From: Hespellia sp.
Lineage (GTDB): Bacteria > Bacillota > Clostridia > Lachnospirales > Lachnospiraceae
DNA length: 45,957 nucleotides
Direction: 5' to 3'
Assembly: GCA_028694105.1 (NCBI GenBank)
Contig: JAQUUC010000027.1
Location: 1-45,957 of the forward strand
Shown: positions 16,566 to 24,030 of the stretch, piece by piece
Numbering within the stretch: the first letter of the stretch is position 1
Layout of the letters: every line of letters begins with the position of its first letter
The notes under the pieces: model-generated
Seen by the model: the letters and a program-made list of their open reading frames with translations, nothing else
The model's database searches: none
What the model was told of the DNA's origin: nothing
Made by a program: the position numbers and the translations under genes

Positions 16566-17201
16566 CTAAGCGGTTAGTAATGCAACTGCTGCATCTGCTG
16601 CAGTGGCTGCGTCATCTGTATATGTATCTGCCCCCACAGTAACACAGTATTCCTCGGTGACAGGAGCACCGCCGACCATGATTTTCACATTGTCACGAAG
16701 TCCGGCTTGCTCGAAAGCTTTTACAACATCACCAAGAACGGGCATGGTGGTTGTGAGAAGCGCAGAGCAGCATACGAGTTTGCAGTCTTCATTTTTCACA
16801 CATTCTACGAATTTCTCGGGTTCTACATCTACGCCTAAATCAATTACTTCGATGCCCTTTCCCTCTAACATCATACGGACAAGATTCTTGCCAATATCAT
16901 GCATGTCACCTTTGACAGTTCCAATACAGGCTTTTCCCATTGGCTTTGCGTTCTCGTCAGAAAGAAGTGGTTTTAAAAGAGCAGTACCCGCATTCATTGA
17001 TCTTGCTGCCATCAATACTTCGGGAACAAAAACTTCATTTCTTTTGAACTTTCCCCCGATGATATCCATTCCAGCAAGCAAACCGTCATTCAAGATGATG
17101 TTGGCATCGACACCTTCATCGATTGCCTGCTGAACTAAGCTTACAACCACTTTTTTCTTCCCTTTTTGTAACATTTCTGAAATCTCATCTATTATACTCA
17201 T
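16566..17201 (-). CDS. Corrinoid (methyl-carrier) protein, MtaC-like
   Basis: 211 residues with the two-domain layout of methyltransferase corrinoid proteins. A helical cap (~5-85, B12-binding 2) includes PEVLMAARSMNAG. A Rossmann B12-binding domain follows with the signature GDMHDIGKN; H101 is the predicted lower cobalt ligand. Later come SALLTTTMPVLG and VGGAPVTEEY. It carries the methyl group as methyl-Co(III) between the two UroD-family enzymes encoded on either side. It lies 12 nt after the first methyltransferase gene, with AAGGAG before the start. The function assignment is strong; the substrate is not. Confidence 0.92.
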   Translation of the reverse strand: MSIIDEISEMLQKGKKKVVVSLVQQAIDEGVDANIILNDGLLAGMDIIGGKFKRNEVFVPEVLMAARSMNAGTALLKPLLSDENAKPMGKACIGTVKGDMHDIGKNLVRMMLEGKGIEVIDLGVDVEPEKFVECVKNEDCKLVCCSALLTTTMPVLGDVVKAFEQAGLRDNVKIMVGGAPVTEEYCVTVGADTYTDDAATAADAAVALLTA

Positions 17202-17213
17202 TTTGAATTCTCC

Positions 17214-18179
17214 TTATTTTTTGAAAATATCTGCGCCGTATTTATTCACTTCTTCATTGAAAATATCCAAAACATCATGTCTGGAATAAATAAAACCCGG
17301 AACATATCTGCCTTTTCTGGCATACTGATCCATCTTGCTGATAACTTCTTCACGAATCTGTATCGCATCACATTCGCCTTCGTCAAGAAGCTGGTTGTTA
17401 ATACCGCCTTTAAATGTGATTTTATCACCGTATGATTCGAGAAGTGTATCTAAATCATTGCATACGTTCAGTGGGCTGATGACATCAATTCCTATTTCAA
17501 TTAAATCTGGAACAATCTGCATGATATATCCGCAGGAATGATGTTCGTAGATCATGCCCAGCTCGTGGATTTTCTTTGCATAGCGTATCTCATTTGGCTT
17601 GATGAACTCTCGCCATAAGTCTGGAGACATGAACATATTCTGTGCAGTTCCCCAGTCATCGTGCATTTGAATCATATCCGGCTGAATGGCATCGTATGTA
17701 AGCTCGATGCATTTTAATTTGTACTCGCACATGGCATCCATATATTCATGCATCTCATCCGGATATTCATAGAATGCACAGAGTGCATCTTCCATACCAA
17801 TCATTTCGTTTAACCGTTCAAATTGTCCGGAAAGAAGAAGACCGCTGATGACGGCTTCATCGCTGTTAAACTGCGATGCCTGTCCCTGCAGCACTTCTTT
17901 TACGGGTAACTGATTCAGATTAGGAAAATTCACATGTTCTTTCCAGTCCTCCATATCGTCAAATAATTTGAAGTTAGCAGAAACAGTGGAACCATCTAAT
18001 CCGGGATCAGGACCAAGCTGGGTCCAATTCACGCCCCATGCATCATATCCTTTTTGATCAGACCCGAAGTAGCGCTCTCCCGGAAATGCCAAATCTTTTT
18101 GAATTAGATTTTCAGCAGGAATAAAGTCTGCTTTCGCTCCTCTGTAAAGTGCTAACAAAGCTTCTTTTGGTGTTTGCAT
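17214..18179 (-). CDS. UroD-family methyltransferase, probable substrate-specific methyltransferase I
   Basis: 321 residues, UroD-like TIM barrel resembling the MtvB/OdmB-type corrinoid methyltransferases that demethylate substrates. QMHDDWGT (~171-178) and EHHSCGYI (~212-219, H214-x-C216) match the family. A third cysteine equivalent to that of MtaA is not seen near the C-terminus (GFIYSRHD), so metal binding may differ, as expected for a substrate-facing enzyme. Being first in the operon with the corrinoid gene next supports a methyltransferase I role. Known UroD-type methyltransferases I act on aryl methyl ethers; this substrate is unknown. The start follows AAGGAGGTATT. Confidence 0.8.
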   Translation of the reverse strand: MQTPKEALLALYRGAKADFIPAENLIQKDLAFPGERYFGSDQKGYDAWGVNWTQLGPDPGLDGSTVSANFKLFDDMEDWKEHVNFPNLNQLPVKEVLQGQASQFNSDEAVISGLLLSGQFERLNEMIGMEDALCAFYEYPDEMHEYMDAMCEYKLKCIELTYDAIQPDMIQMHDDWGTAQNMFMSPDLWREFIKPNEIRYAKKIHELGMIYEHHSCGYIMQIVPDLIEIGIDVISPLNVCNDLDTLLESYGDKITFKGGINNQLLDEGECDAIQIREEVISKMDQYARKGRYVPGFIYSRHDVLDIFNEEVNKYGADIFKK

Positions 18180-18190
18180 AATACCTCCTT

Positions 18191-18210
18191 GTGAAAAATC
18201 GAATTTTTAC
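18191..18210 (-). promoter_or_regulatory. Imperfect palindrome upstream of the methyltransferase operon
   Basis: GTGAAAAATCGAATTTTTAC is an imperfect 10+10 palindrome 12 bp upstream of the operon start. It lies between the LysR terminator and the first methyltransferase gene and is a candidate operator. No convincing -35/-10 pair could be fixed in this AT-rich 80 bp. No cobalamin-riboswitch element is present. Confidence 0.3.
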
Positions 18211-18254
18211 AATATAGTATTATCTTACATTCTTATATACGAAAAGAAAAACAT

Positions 18255-18296
18255 TAAAAAACTGAGTGCTTACAATTATAAGTTGTAAGTACTCAG
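18255..18296 (-). terminator. Terminator of the LysR gene
   Basis: On the minus strand, CTGAGTACTTACAA and TTGTAAGCACTCAG (18262-18296) form a 14-bp stem with one mismatch and a 7-nt loop, followed by a T-run (18255-18261). The stem includes the last LysR codons and its stop (18276-18278). It insulates the LysR gene from the methyltransferase operon transcribed in the same direction. Confidence 0.85.
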
Positions 18297-19172
18297 CTCT
18301 GACTGGAGAAGGTTCCATACTTTTTCAGTGGACTTATTCGGAGTGTGTTTCTTGCACAGTGCTGTTGTTAGAAAATAGGATTCATCGTCAGGGATATCAA
18401 AAAACCGAAACTTGATATCATCTACATTTGCAAAGATATTGGGAAACACTGCGAAGGATTTGCCTTGTTCTAGTAACGTGTACATCGTGCTGAAGTTCGA
18501 GACGTAAACAACGTCTTTATATGGAATCCGTTCATAAATGGCAGAATACTCTTTGTCATAGACACCCGGGTCTGCATGATCTAACATAAGAATGGATTCT
18601 TTTTTCAAATCTTCTCTTGTAATATGCTCTTTCTGATACCATGGATGTTTAGGTGCAACGACAATCTTTGCAGGTTTCCTTGCAAATACCAGATAGTTGA
18701 ATTCTCTTAAAACATTAGTTTCTTCAAGATTGGTAAATGCGATATCGAGTTTATCATCCATCAGAAGTTTTAATGTATCACCTAAATCCACCATTTCTAA
18801 CTGTAATCCAATGTCCGGCAATTCTGTGAGAATGGAGTTGATGACAGGCGTAATCAGTGATTTTTTGGGTAGTGCGTGGAAGAATCCGATGCGTATTTTT
18901 TCTCCCTTAGTTTCAGAAAATGCTCTTACAGAACGGATGGCATCGTCCAGAACCGTATCAACCGTCCGAAATTTTACGAGTGCAAATTTGCCGGCTTCGT
19001 TTAAGATGACATTACGTCCTACACGGTCAAAAAGCTGCACACCCAATTCTTCTTCCATAAGACCAATCTGTTTGGCTACGGATTGAGGAGAAATGAAAAG
19101 CTTTTTTGCAGCAGCAGAAAAACTTCCCGCCTGAGCTGCCGTGATAAAATATTTGATGCGCTGATATTCCAT
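18276..19172 (-). CDS. LysR-family transcriptional regulator
   Basis: 298 residues with an N-terminal winged HTH (~1-60: FITAAQAGSFSAAAKKLFIS, PQSVAKQIGLMEEELGVQLFDR) and a C-terminal periplasmic-binding-like effector domain (~90-290). It is divergent from the corrinoid-activator gene (114 bp gap) and lies upstream of the methyltransferase operon, so it probably controls one or both in response to the methylated substrate or a product. The TCTGGATA motif occurs twice in the divergent region (19192-19199 and 19254-19261) and may be its binding site. A GGTGGT sequence serves as ribosome binding site. Confidence 0.88.
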   Translation of the reverse strand: MEYQRIKYFITAAQAGSFSAAAKKLFISPQSVAKQIGLMEEELGVQLFDRVGRNVILNEAGKFALVKFRTVDTVLDDAIRSVRAFSETKGEKIRIGFFHALPKKSLITPVINSILTELPDIGLQLEMVDLGDTLKLLMDDKLDIAFTNLEETNVLREFNYLVFARKPAKIVVAPKHPWYQKEHITREDLKKESILMLDHADPGVYDKEYSAIYERIPYKDVVYVSNFSTMYTLLEQGKSFAVFPNIFANVDDIKFRFFDIPDDESYFLTTALCKKHTPNKSTEKVWNLLQSELSTYNL

Positions 19173-19191
19173 AATATATGACCACCTTTTT

Positions 19192-19261
19192 CTGGATAGT
19201 AAACTTTTAGTTGAAAAAAATAATTCATCTGATATGATATATATTAAATTGTATCTGGATA
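19192..19261 (+). promoter_or_regulatory. Divergent LysR/corrinoid-activator promoter region
   Basis: TTGAAA (19211-19216) and TATGAT (19233-19238), 16 bp apart, form a forward promoter for the corrinoid activator gene. TCTGGATA flanks it at 19192-19199 and 19254-19261. LysR proteins usually bind such divergent regions, but the motif assignment is inference. Confidence 0.45.
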
Positions 19262-19286
19262 AAATTCAATGCTTTTTGGAGGAAAT

Positions 19287-20840
19287 ATGATTACGATTAC
19301 GGTAAATGAAGATAAATATGAATATGACGGAAAAGAGAGCCTTTTGGAACTGCTTCGTGCAAATGCGTATTATGTGAGTGCCCCATGTAATGGCAGGGGG
19401 CGCTGCGGGAAATGCGCGGTGACAATTATGAAGGGATTCGTGAGTGCCTCCGAGGCAGACAAACAGTTTTTCTCAAAAGAGCAGATTACATCGGGAATGC
19501 GGCTTGCATGCACCTGTTATCCGAAGCAGGACATCACGGTACATTTGGAATATGCAAAGAATGAAGAAGATTTTGAAGTTGTTACGGAGTTTATAGAAGA
19601 TATGGATGAAAGGCTGGAAACCAGTGAAGAGAAGACATATTCTATTGCAGTTGATATCGGAACGACAACCATTGCAGCGGTATTAGTCGATGACACATCA
19701 GGTAAACAGCTTGCATCAGCGACCGGAATCAATCACCAGCGGGCATATGGCGCAGATGTCATTTCGCGTATTCAGGCGGCGAATGAAGGAAAACTGAAAG
19801 AATTGTCTTTGCTTGTGAAAAAAGATTTAGTCGGGCTGATTGACGAAGTGCTCGTACAAGCAGAAGACGGGTGCATGGAGAAGGTGACACAGATTTTGAT
19901 TGGCGCCAATACTACCATGACACATCTGCTTATGGAGTATTCCTGTGAGACATTGGGCGTATACCCGTTTACACCGGTGAATATTGCTGCGATTGAGACG
20001 AAGGCAAGAGACATGTTGGGAGAAAATGTTCCCGACTGTATACTTAAAATTGTTCCGGGAATTTCCACTTATGTGGGCGGAGATATTGTTTCCGGGATTT
20101 ACCTGACGGGAATCTATCATCAAGAACACCCCTCGCTTTTGATTGATCTTGGAACAAACGGGGAAATGGCGTTGGCAGGGAAAGATAAGATTCTCGTAAC
20201 ATCCACGGCAGCAGGGCCAGCATTTGAGGGTGGCAACATTTCCTGCGGAACCGGAAGTATCAGAGGTGCAGTGTCTGATATTACGATAAAAAATGGTGCT
20301 TCGGCTATAACATTAATCGGTGGAGATCAGGCAGAACCGGCTGGAATCTGTGGAACGGGAGTTGTGGCAATAACTGCGGCACTTTTGGAAGACGCACTTT
20401 TAGATGAGACAGGCGCATTTGAGGAAGCGTATGAAGAGAATGGTTATCCTTTTGCGAAGACGGCAGCGGGAGAGCCCCTTACATTTACCCAGAAAGATGT
20501 ACGTGAAATACAGCTCGCGAAAGCGGCAGTCTGTGCGGGTATCGAAATCCTCATAGAGCGGTATGGAATCACGAAAAATGAGCTGGAACATGTTTACATT
20601 GCGGGAGGATTCGGACTGAAGCTGGATGCAAAAAAAGCACTGAGGATTGGTCTGCTTCCGAATGAGCTTGCAGATAAGATAGTCATGGTCGGAAACAGTT
20701 GTCTTGGTGGACTGGTCCAATTGATTACACATCCTGAAGATGAGGATATTCTTACGGATATATCAGAAAAAGCCATTGAACTTTCATTAGCTGCGGATGA
20801 AAAGTTCAATGAACTCTATATTGAAAATATGTATTTTTAA
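19287..20840 (+). CDS. [2Fe-2S] corrinoid protein reductive activator (RACE/RamA-like, DUF4445)
   Basis: 517 residues. The N-terminal plant-type ferredoxin domain (~1-90) has C34, C40 and C43 (CNGRGRCGKC) and a distal C75/C77 (LACTCYP). An ASKHA ATPase-like region and DUF4445 follow, with AVDIGTTTIAAVLV (~120-133), LLIDLGTNGEMAL and CGTGSIRGA. These proteins use ATP and an electron to return inactive Co(II) corrinoid to Co(I) and are hallmark partners of corrinoid methyltransferases. ATG 19287 is preceded by GGAGG (19278-19282); the ATG at 19269 is upstream of that site. It is divergent from the LysR gene and completes the methyl-transfer set of the neighbouring operon. Confidence 0.9.
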   Translation: MITITVNEDKYEYDGKESLLELLRANAYYVSAPCNGRGRCGKCAVTIMKGFVSASEADKQFFSKEQITSGMRLACTCYPKQDITVHLEYAKNEEDFEVVTEFIEDMDERLETSEEKTYSIAVDIGTTTIAAVLVDDTSGKQLASATGINHQRAYGADVISRIQAANEGKLKELSLLVKKDLVGLIDEVLVQAEDGCMEKVTQILIGANTTMTHLLMEYSCETLGVYPFTPVNIAAIETKARDMLGENVPDCILKIVPGISTYVGGDIVSGIYLTGIYHQEHPSLLIDLGTNGEMALAGKDKILVTSTAAGPAFEGGNISCGTGSIRGAVSDITIKNGASAITLIGGDQAEPAGICGTGVVAITAALLEDALLDETGAFEEAYEENGYPFAKTAAGEPLTFTQKDVREIQLAKAAVCAGIEILIERYGITKNELEHVYIAGGFGLKLDAKKALRIGLLPNELADKIVMVGNSCLGGLVQLITHPEDEDILTDISEKAIELSLAADEKFNELYIENMYF

Positions 20841-20958
20841 AGCCCGGTCAGCAAAAAAGAAAGTAAAATTTTGTGCAACTTTTTACATGAAATGGAACAA
20901 AAATATGCAATTTCCGTCAAGATTACTCTGATAAGATACAGAAAGAACATAAAACGAT

Positions 20959-20987
20959 GGCGAGTGGTGCACGATAGACGACTCGCC
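20959..20987 (+). promoter_or_regulatory. Hairpin in the transporter leader
   Basis: GGCGAGT (20959-20965) pairs with ACTCGCC (20981-20987) around a 15-nt loop, 21 nt upstream of the transporter start and ending 8 nt before its AGGAGG site. It is GC-rich in an AT-rich leader and could modulate translation. No T-run follows, so it is not a terminator. Confidence 0.4.
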
Positions 20988-21008
20988 GGATTTCTAGGAG
21001 GAAATGAG

Positions 21009-22385
21009 ATGGAAAACAAAAGAAAAATGAACAAACCTTCTGCAATTGCTTATTCAGCAGGTTTTGCTTCGACTAACATTATCTGGTATATGATCAACAA
21101 TTACCTGATGTTATTTTACACCGATGTTGTTGGGCTGGCAGCAGGAGCAATTTCAATGATTATGCTGATTGCTCGTATTTGGGATGCAATCAATGATCCG
21201 ATGATGGGAGTCATCGTTGACCGGACGAATTCGAGATGGGGAAGATTTCGCCCATACATTGCAATTGCACCGCCTGTACTTGCGATATTTAATATTTTAA
21301 CATTTACCGTATTCCCACTTGAAGGAACTGCAAAAGTCGTGGTATGTCTGCTTACCTATATCGGCGCTGGTATGGCATACACGGTAGTAAGTGTAGCAAT
21401 CAATGGTCTTTTGAATCGTCTTTCTGATGACTCACAGATTAAGATGAACATTGTATCGATGTCACAGGTTGCATCTTCGGTCGTAGGCGTTATCCTTTCG
21501 GCATGTGCGATGCCACTGATTCTGATGTTCAGCCACAGTGATGTTGCAACAGGCGCAGGATACTTCAAAGCAACGGTTATCTTTTCAATTATCTCGGTTC
21601 CGTTATTGTGGTTCTGTGCATGGAAATGTAGAGAAGAAGTACATGATGCACCCGTCGATTCGACAGCAGGAAAAACAGAAAAACGTCCAATTAAGGAATC
21701 GTTCAAACTGCTTCTTAAGAATAAAAATATCCTGATTGCAATTTTCATGGTATTCGCAGGAGCAACTGCAGCAATTGCCAGAATGTCATTCCTTTCATAT
21801 TACATTATTTATGTAGCAGGATCATTTACATTAATTGCACCGGTATTTACAACGATTACAATTATGCAGACACTAGGTAATATGACACTTCCATTCTTCA
21901 CAAAGAAGTTGGGTAAGAGAAATTCAATGCTGTTTTTCAGTGGGGTACAGATTGTATCACTTCTGATTATGTATTTATTCCCATCAAACAACATGATTTT
22001 CTTGATTGGTATGAGTGCAGTATTCGGATTCGGAATGTCAGGATCTTCTATTAGTTACGGTATCATGTGTGACGCTATTGATTACGGCGATTGGAAGTTT
22101 GGAATTCGTGAAGAAGCATTAGCATCATCACTTATGAGCTTTGGAGTTAAATTATCGACAGCACTTATCGGATCCGTAGGTGTACTTCTCTTAGCAGCAA
22201 CAGGATATGTTGCAAATGCTGAACAGACAGCAGGAGCTGTTGCAGGTATCAATGCAATCGTTAACTTGATTCCAGCAGTTATCACAGTAATCGCGATGAT
22301 TCCAATGTTCTTCTACAAACTTGATAACAAGACAATGGAGAAGATTCAGGGTGAATTAGCAGCAAGAAAAGGTGATGTAGCATAA
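21009..22385 (+). CDS. GPH-family sugar:cation symporter (MFS)
   Basis: 458 residues with about 12 hydrophobic segments. It has the glycoside-pentoside-hexuronide signature regions RIWDAINDPMMGVIVDRTNS and RWGRFRPYI near the N-terminus, and DAIDYGDWKFGIREEAL around residues 355-375. GPH proteins import glycosides, pentosides or hexuronides with Na+ or H+. I place the start at 21009 because AGGAGG (20996-21001) is 7 nt upstream and the preceding residues are not membrane-like. It follows the corrinoid activator by 168 bp and probably imports the compound handled by the neighbouring methyltransferases and TIM barrels. It is followed by a long palindromic repeat. Confidence 0.88.
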   Translation: MENKRKMNKPSAIAYSAGFASTNIIWYMINNYLMLFYTDVVGLAAGAISMIMLIARIWDAINDPMMGVIVDRTNSRWGRFRPYIAIAPPVLAIFNILTFTVFPLEGTAKVVVCLLTYIGAGMAYTVVSVAINGLLNRLSDDSQIKMNIVSMSQVASSVVGVILSACAMPLILMFSHSDVATGAGYFKATVIFSIISVPLLWFCAWKCREEVHDAPVDSTAGKTEKRPIKESFKLLLKNKNILIAIFMVFAGATAAIARMSFLSYYIIYVAGSFTLIAPVFTTITIMQTLGNMTLPFFTKKLGKRNSMLFFSGVQIVSLLIMYLFPSNNMIFLIGMSAVFGFGMSGSSISYGIMCDAIDYGDWKFGIREEALASSLMSFGVKLSTALIGSVGVLLLAATGYVANAEQTAGAVAGINAIVNLIPAVITVIAMIPMFFYKLDNKTMEKIQGELAARKGDVA

Positions 22386-22386
22386 A

Positions 22387-22459
22387 ACAGACAAGGGGAC
22401 GGTTCTATTGTCCGATTTTGCGAAGCAAAATCAGACAATAGAAACGTCCCTTTGTCTGT
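22387..22459. repeat. Long palindrome of the GACAAGGGGAC family
   Basis: Two 35-nt arms (22387-22421 and 22425-22459) match at 32 of 35 positions around a GAA loop, starting ACAGACAAGGGGACGGTTCT. Shorter relatives with the GACAAGG core lie at 26217-26240, 29339-29373 and 43348-43383. They are all just after or just before genes. The element would form a very stable RNA hairpin and can stop or stabilise the transporter transcript, but it lacks a clean T-run. I interpret it as a dispersed repeat (MITE-like). Confidence 0.75.
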
Positions 22460-22505
22460 CCCACTCTTACGAGAATACAAAGAAGAAAAAGAAAGGACAC
22501 TTAAG

Positions 22506-24011
22506 ATGTTAGAATTAGCGATGATTTTTTCAGACAGCATGGTTTTACAAAGGGAAAAACCGATACACATATGGGGGAAGGATACACCAAAAAGCCGGGT
22601 GAGTGTTACGCTCATTGGAGACAAGGTTTCAGCTTGTACAGACCAATGTGGGAACTGGCATATTGTGTTACCAGAAAAGAAGGCTGCAACAGATTTGATA
22701 TTGACAGTTTGTGATGATGACGGAGATAAAATTACATTAAAAGATATTTGTATCGGCGAAGTATGGATTGCAGGTGGACAAAGTAACATGGAATTTCCAC
22801 TTGCATATGATGTACATTTTGAAACTGAAATCATAAATCAGGAAAGAAACCCTAGGATTCGTTTTTTTGATTATCCAGAAGTTGCTTATGAAGGTGAATT
22901 AAATGATCGCGAATATAAAAATGAAGGATTTTGGCGTGGATGTACAGCAGAAGATTTAGGTTATTTTTCGGCAGTTGGTTTTTATTTTGCCAAGAATTTG
23001 CAAGAAGCAATCGATGTACCAGTCGGTATTGTGGGCTGTAATTGGGCTGGGACACCGGCATGCGCATGGATGGATTCGAATTATTTGAAAGGAACAGAAG
23101 GAGAAGTCTGGGTAAAGGATTATGAGTCAGAATTTGCAAACATCAACTTTGATGATTTCATTGAAAAGTACAAGGTAAGTCCGTTCACTGATAGAACAAA
23201 CAATGTGGATAACCCGTTTAATATACAAATGGTGAAAATAGGTGCTGCGGATGAGCGGGAGAATCCGATGGATGAGGTAGAACTAGACAGTAGCATGTTT
23301 CAACTTTTTAAATTTGAACAAAGACCAGGTGGTCTGTACGAGACAATGTTGAAAAAGATTGTTCCATTTGCTGCACGCGGAGTTATCTGGTATCAGGGAG
23401 AAACAGATGGTGACTCACACGCAAAAGAGTACACCACGGTATTTAGTAAAATGATAGAAAACTGGCGTGCCTTGTGGGGAGAAGAGTTACCATTTCTATT
23501 TGTTCAGTTAGCTCCGTTTGAAAAGTGGGCGGAATGTTATGGAGAAAACTATATTCAAGTTCGAGATTGTCAGGAAGAAGTAAGTAAAAACGTGTCGAAT
23601 TGCTGGATGGCAGCAATCGGAGACGTGGGGATGCAGTGGGATATTCATCCAAAGAATAAAAGACCGGTTGGGGATAGACTTGCACTTTTAGCAAGAGGAC
23701 ATGTTTATGGTGAAAATATTGTATGCGATGCTCCAGAAGTAATCGATGTGGTGAAAAAAGGAGATGACATAGTTATCCGATTTGCGAACGCGGAAGGATT
23801 ATTCATCAAAGGAGATAGATTGCAGGCTATGAATTTAAATTCAAAAACACAAGACTCGATAGCAGTTGATGCGGAAGTTTTGAATGATACATTAATTCTC
23901 CACAGTGTGGGAGATGTGACTGAGATAAGATTTGCGAAGGAACCGTATCATGAAGTGAACTTGTATAATAGCAGTGAGATTCCAGCAAAACCATTTGTTT
24001 TCAAATTATAG
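22506..24011 (+). CDS. Sialate O-acetylesterase-like SGNH hydrolase
   Basis: 501 residues, intact. Block I GGQSNMEF has the catalytic S93. Later blocks include GCNWAGTPACAWMD, RGVIWYQGETDG and the catalytic D379/H381 in QWDIHPKNK. SIAE-like bacterial enzymes remove O-acetyl groups from sugars, both sialic acids and plant polysaccharide sugars. There is no signal peptide, so it acts inside the cell on imported oligosaccharides. ATG 22506 has GAAAGGA 8 nt upstream; an earlier ATG lies inside the palindromic repeat and is unlikely. Two degraded paralogues exist in the window (103-510 and 33584-34254). It is 19 nt upstream of the tandem hydrolase gene, forming an operon. Confidence 0.88.
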   Translation: MLELAMIFSDSMVLQREKPIHIWGKDTPKSRVSVTLIGDKVSACTDQCGNWHIVLPEKKAATDLILTVCDDDGDKITLKDICIGEVWIAGGQSNMEFPLAYDVHFETEIINQERNPRIRFFDYPEVAYEGELNDREYKNEGFWRGCTAEDLGYFSAVGFYFAKNLQEAIDVPVGIVGCNWAGTPACAWMDSNYLKGTEGEVWVKDYESEFANINFDDFIEKYKVSPFTDRTNNVDNPFNIQMVKIGAADERENPMDEVELDSSMFQLFKFEQRPGGLYETMLKKIVPFAARGVIWYQGETDGDSHAKEYTTVFSKMIENWRALWGEELPFLFVQLAPFEKWAECYGENYIQVRDCQEEVSKNVSNCWMAAIGDVGMQWDIHPKNKRPVGDRLALLARGHVYGENIVCDAPEVIDVVKKGDDIVIRFANAEGLFIKGDRLQAMNLNSKTQDSIAVDAEVLNDTLILHSVGDVTEIRFAKEPYHEVNLYNSSEIPAKPFVFKL

Positions 24012-24030
24012 GGAGAGGAGATCAACGATT

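Noticed and set aside
15547-18179. Haem biosynthesis (HemE) genes
   Set aside because: The two UroD-family proteins flank a corrinoid protein and carry methyltransferase zinc or substrate motifs. No other haem gene is present.
18180-18261. Cobalamin riboswitch before the corrinoid operon
   Set aside because: The 80-bp gap is too short and AT-rich and has no B12-box-like sequence.
22346-22834. 162-codon minus-strand frame across the long palindrome
   Set aside because: It spans the end of the symporter gene, the repeat and the start of the esterase gene. It has no homology or ribosome binding site.
23974-24030. Longer start for the tandem hydrolase gene
   Set aside because: It would overlap the acetylesterase gene and add residues unlike the family. 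GGGAGAGGAG correctly places the start at 24031.
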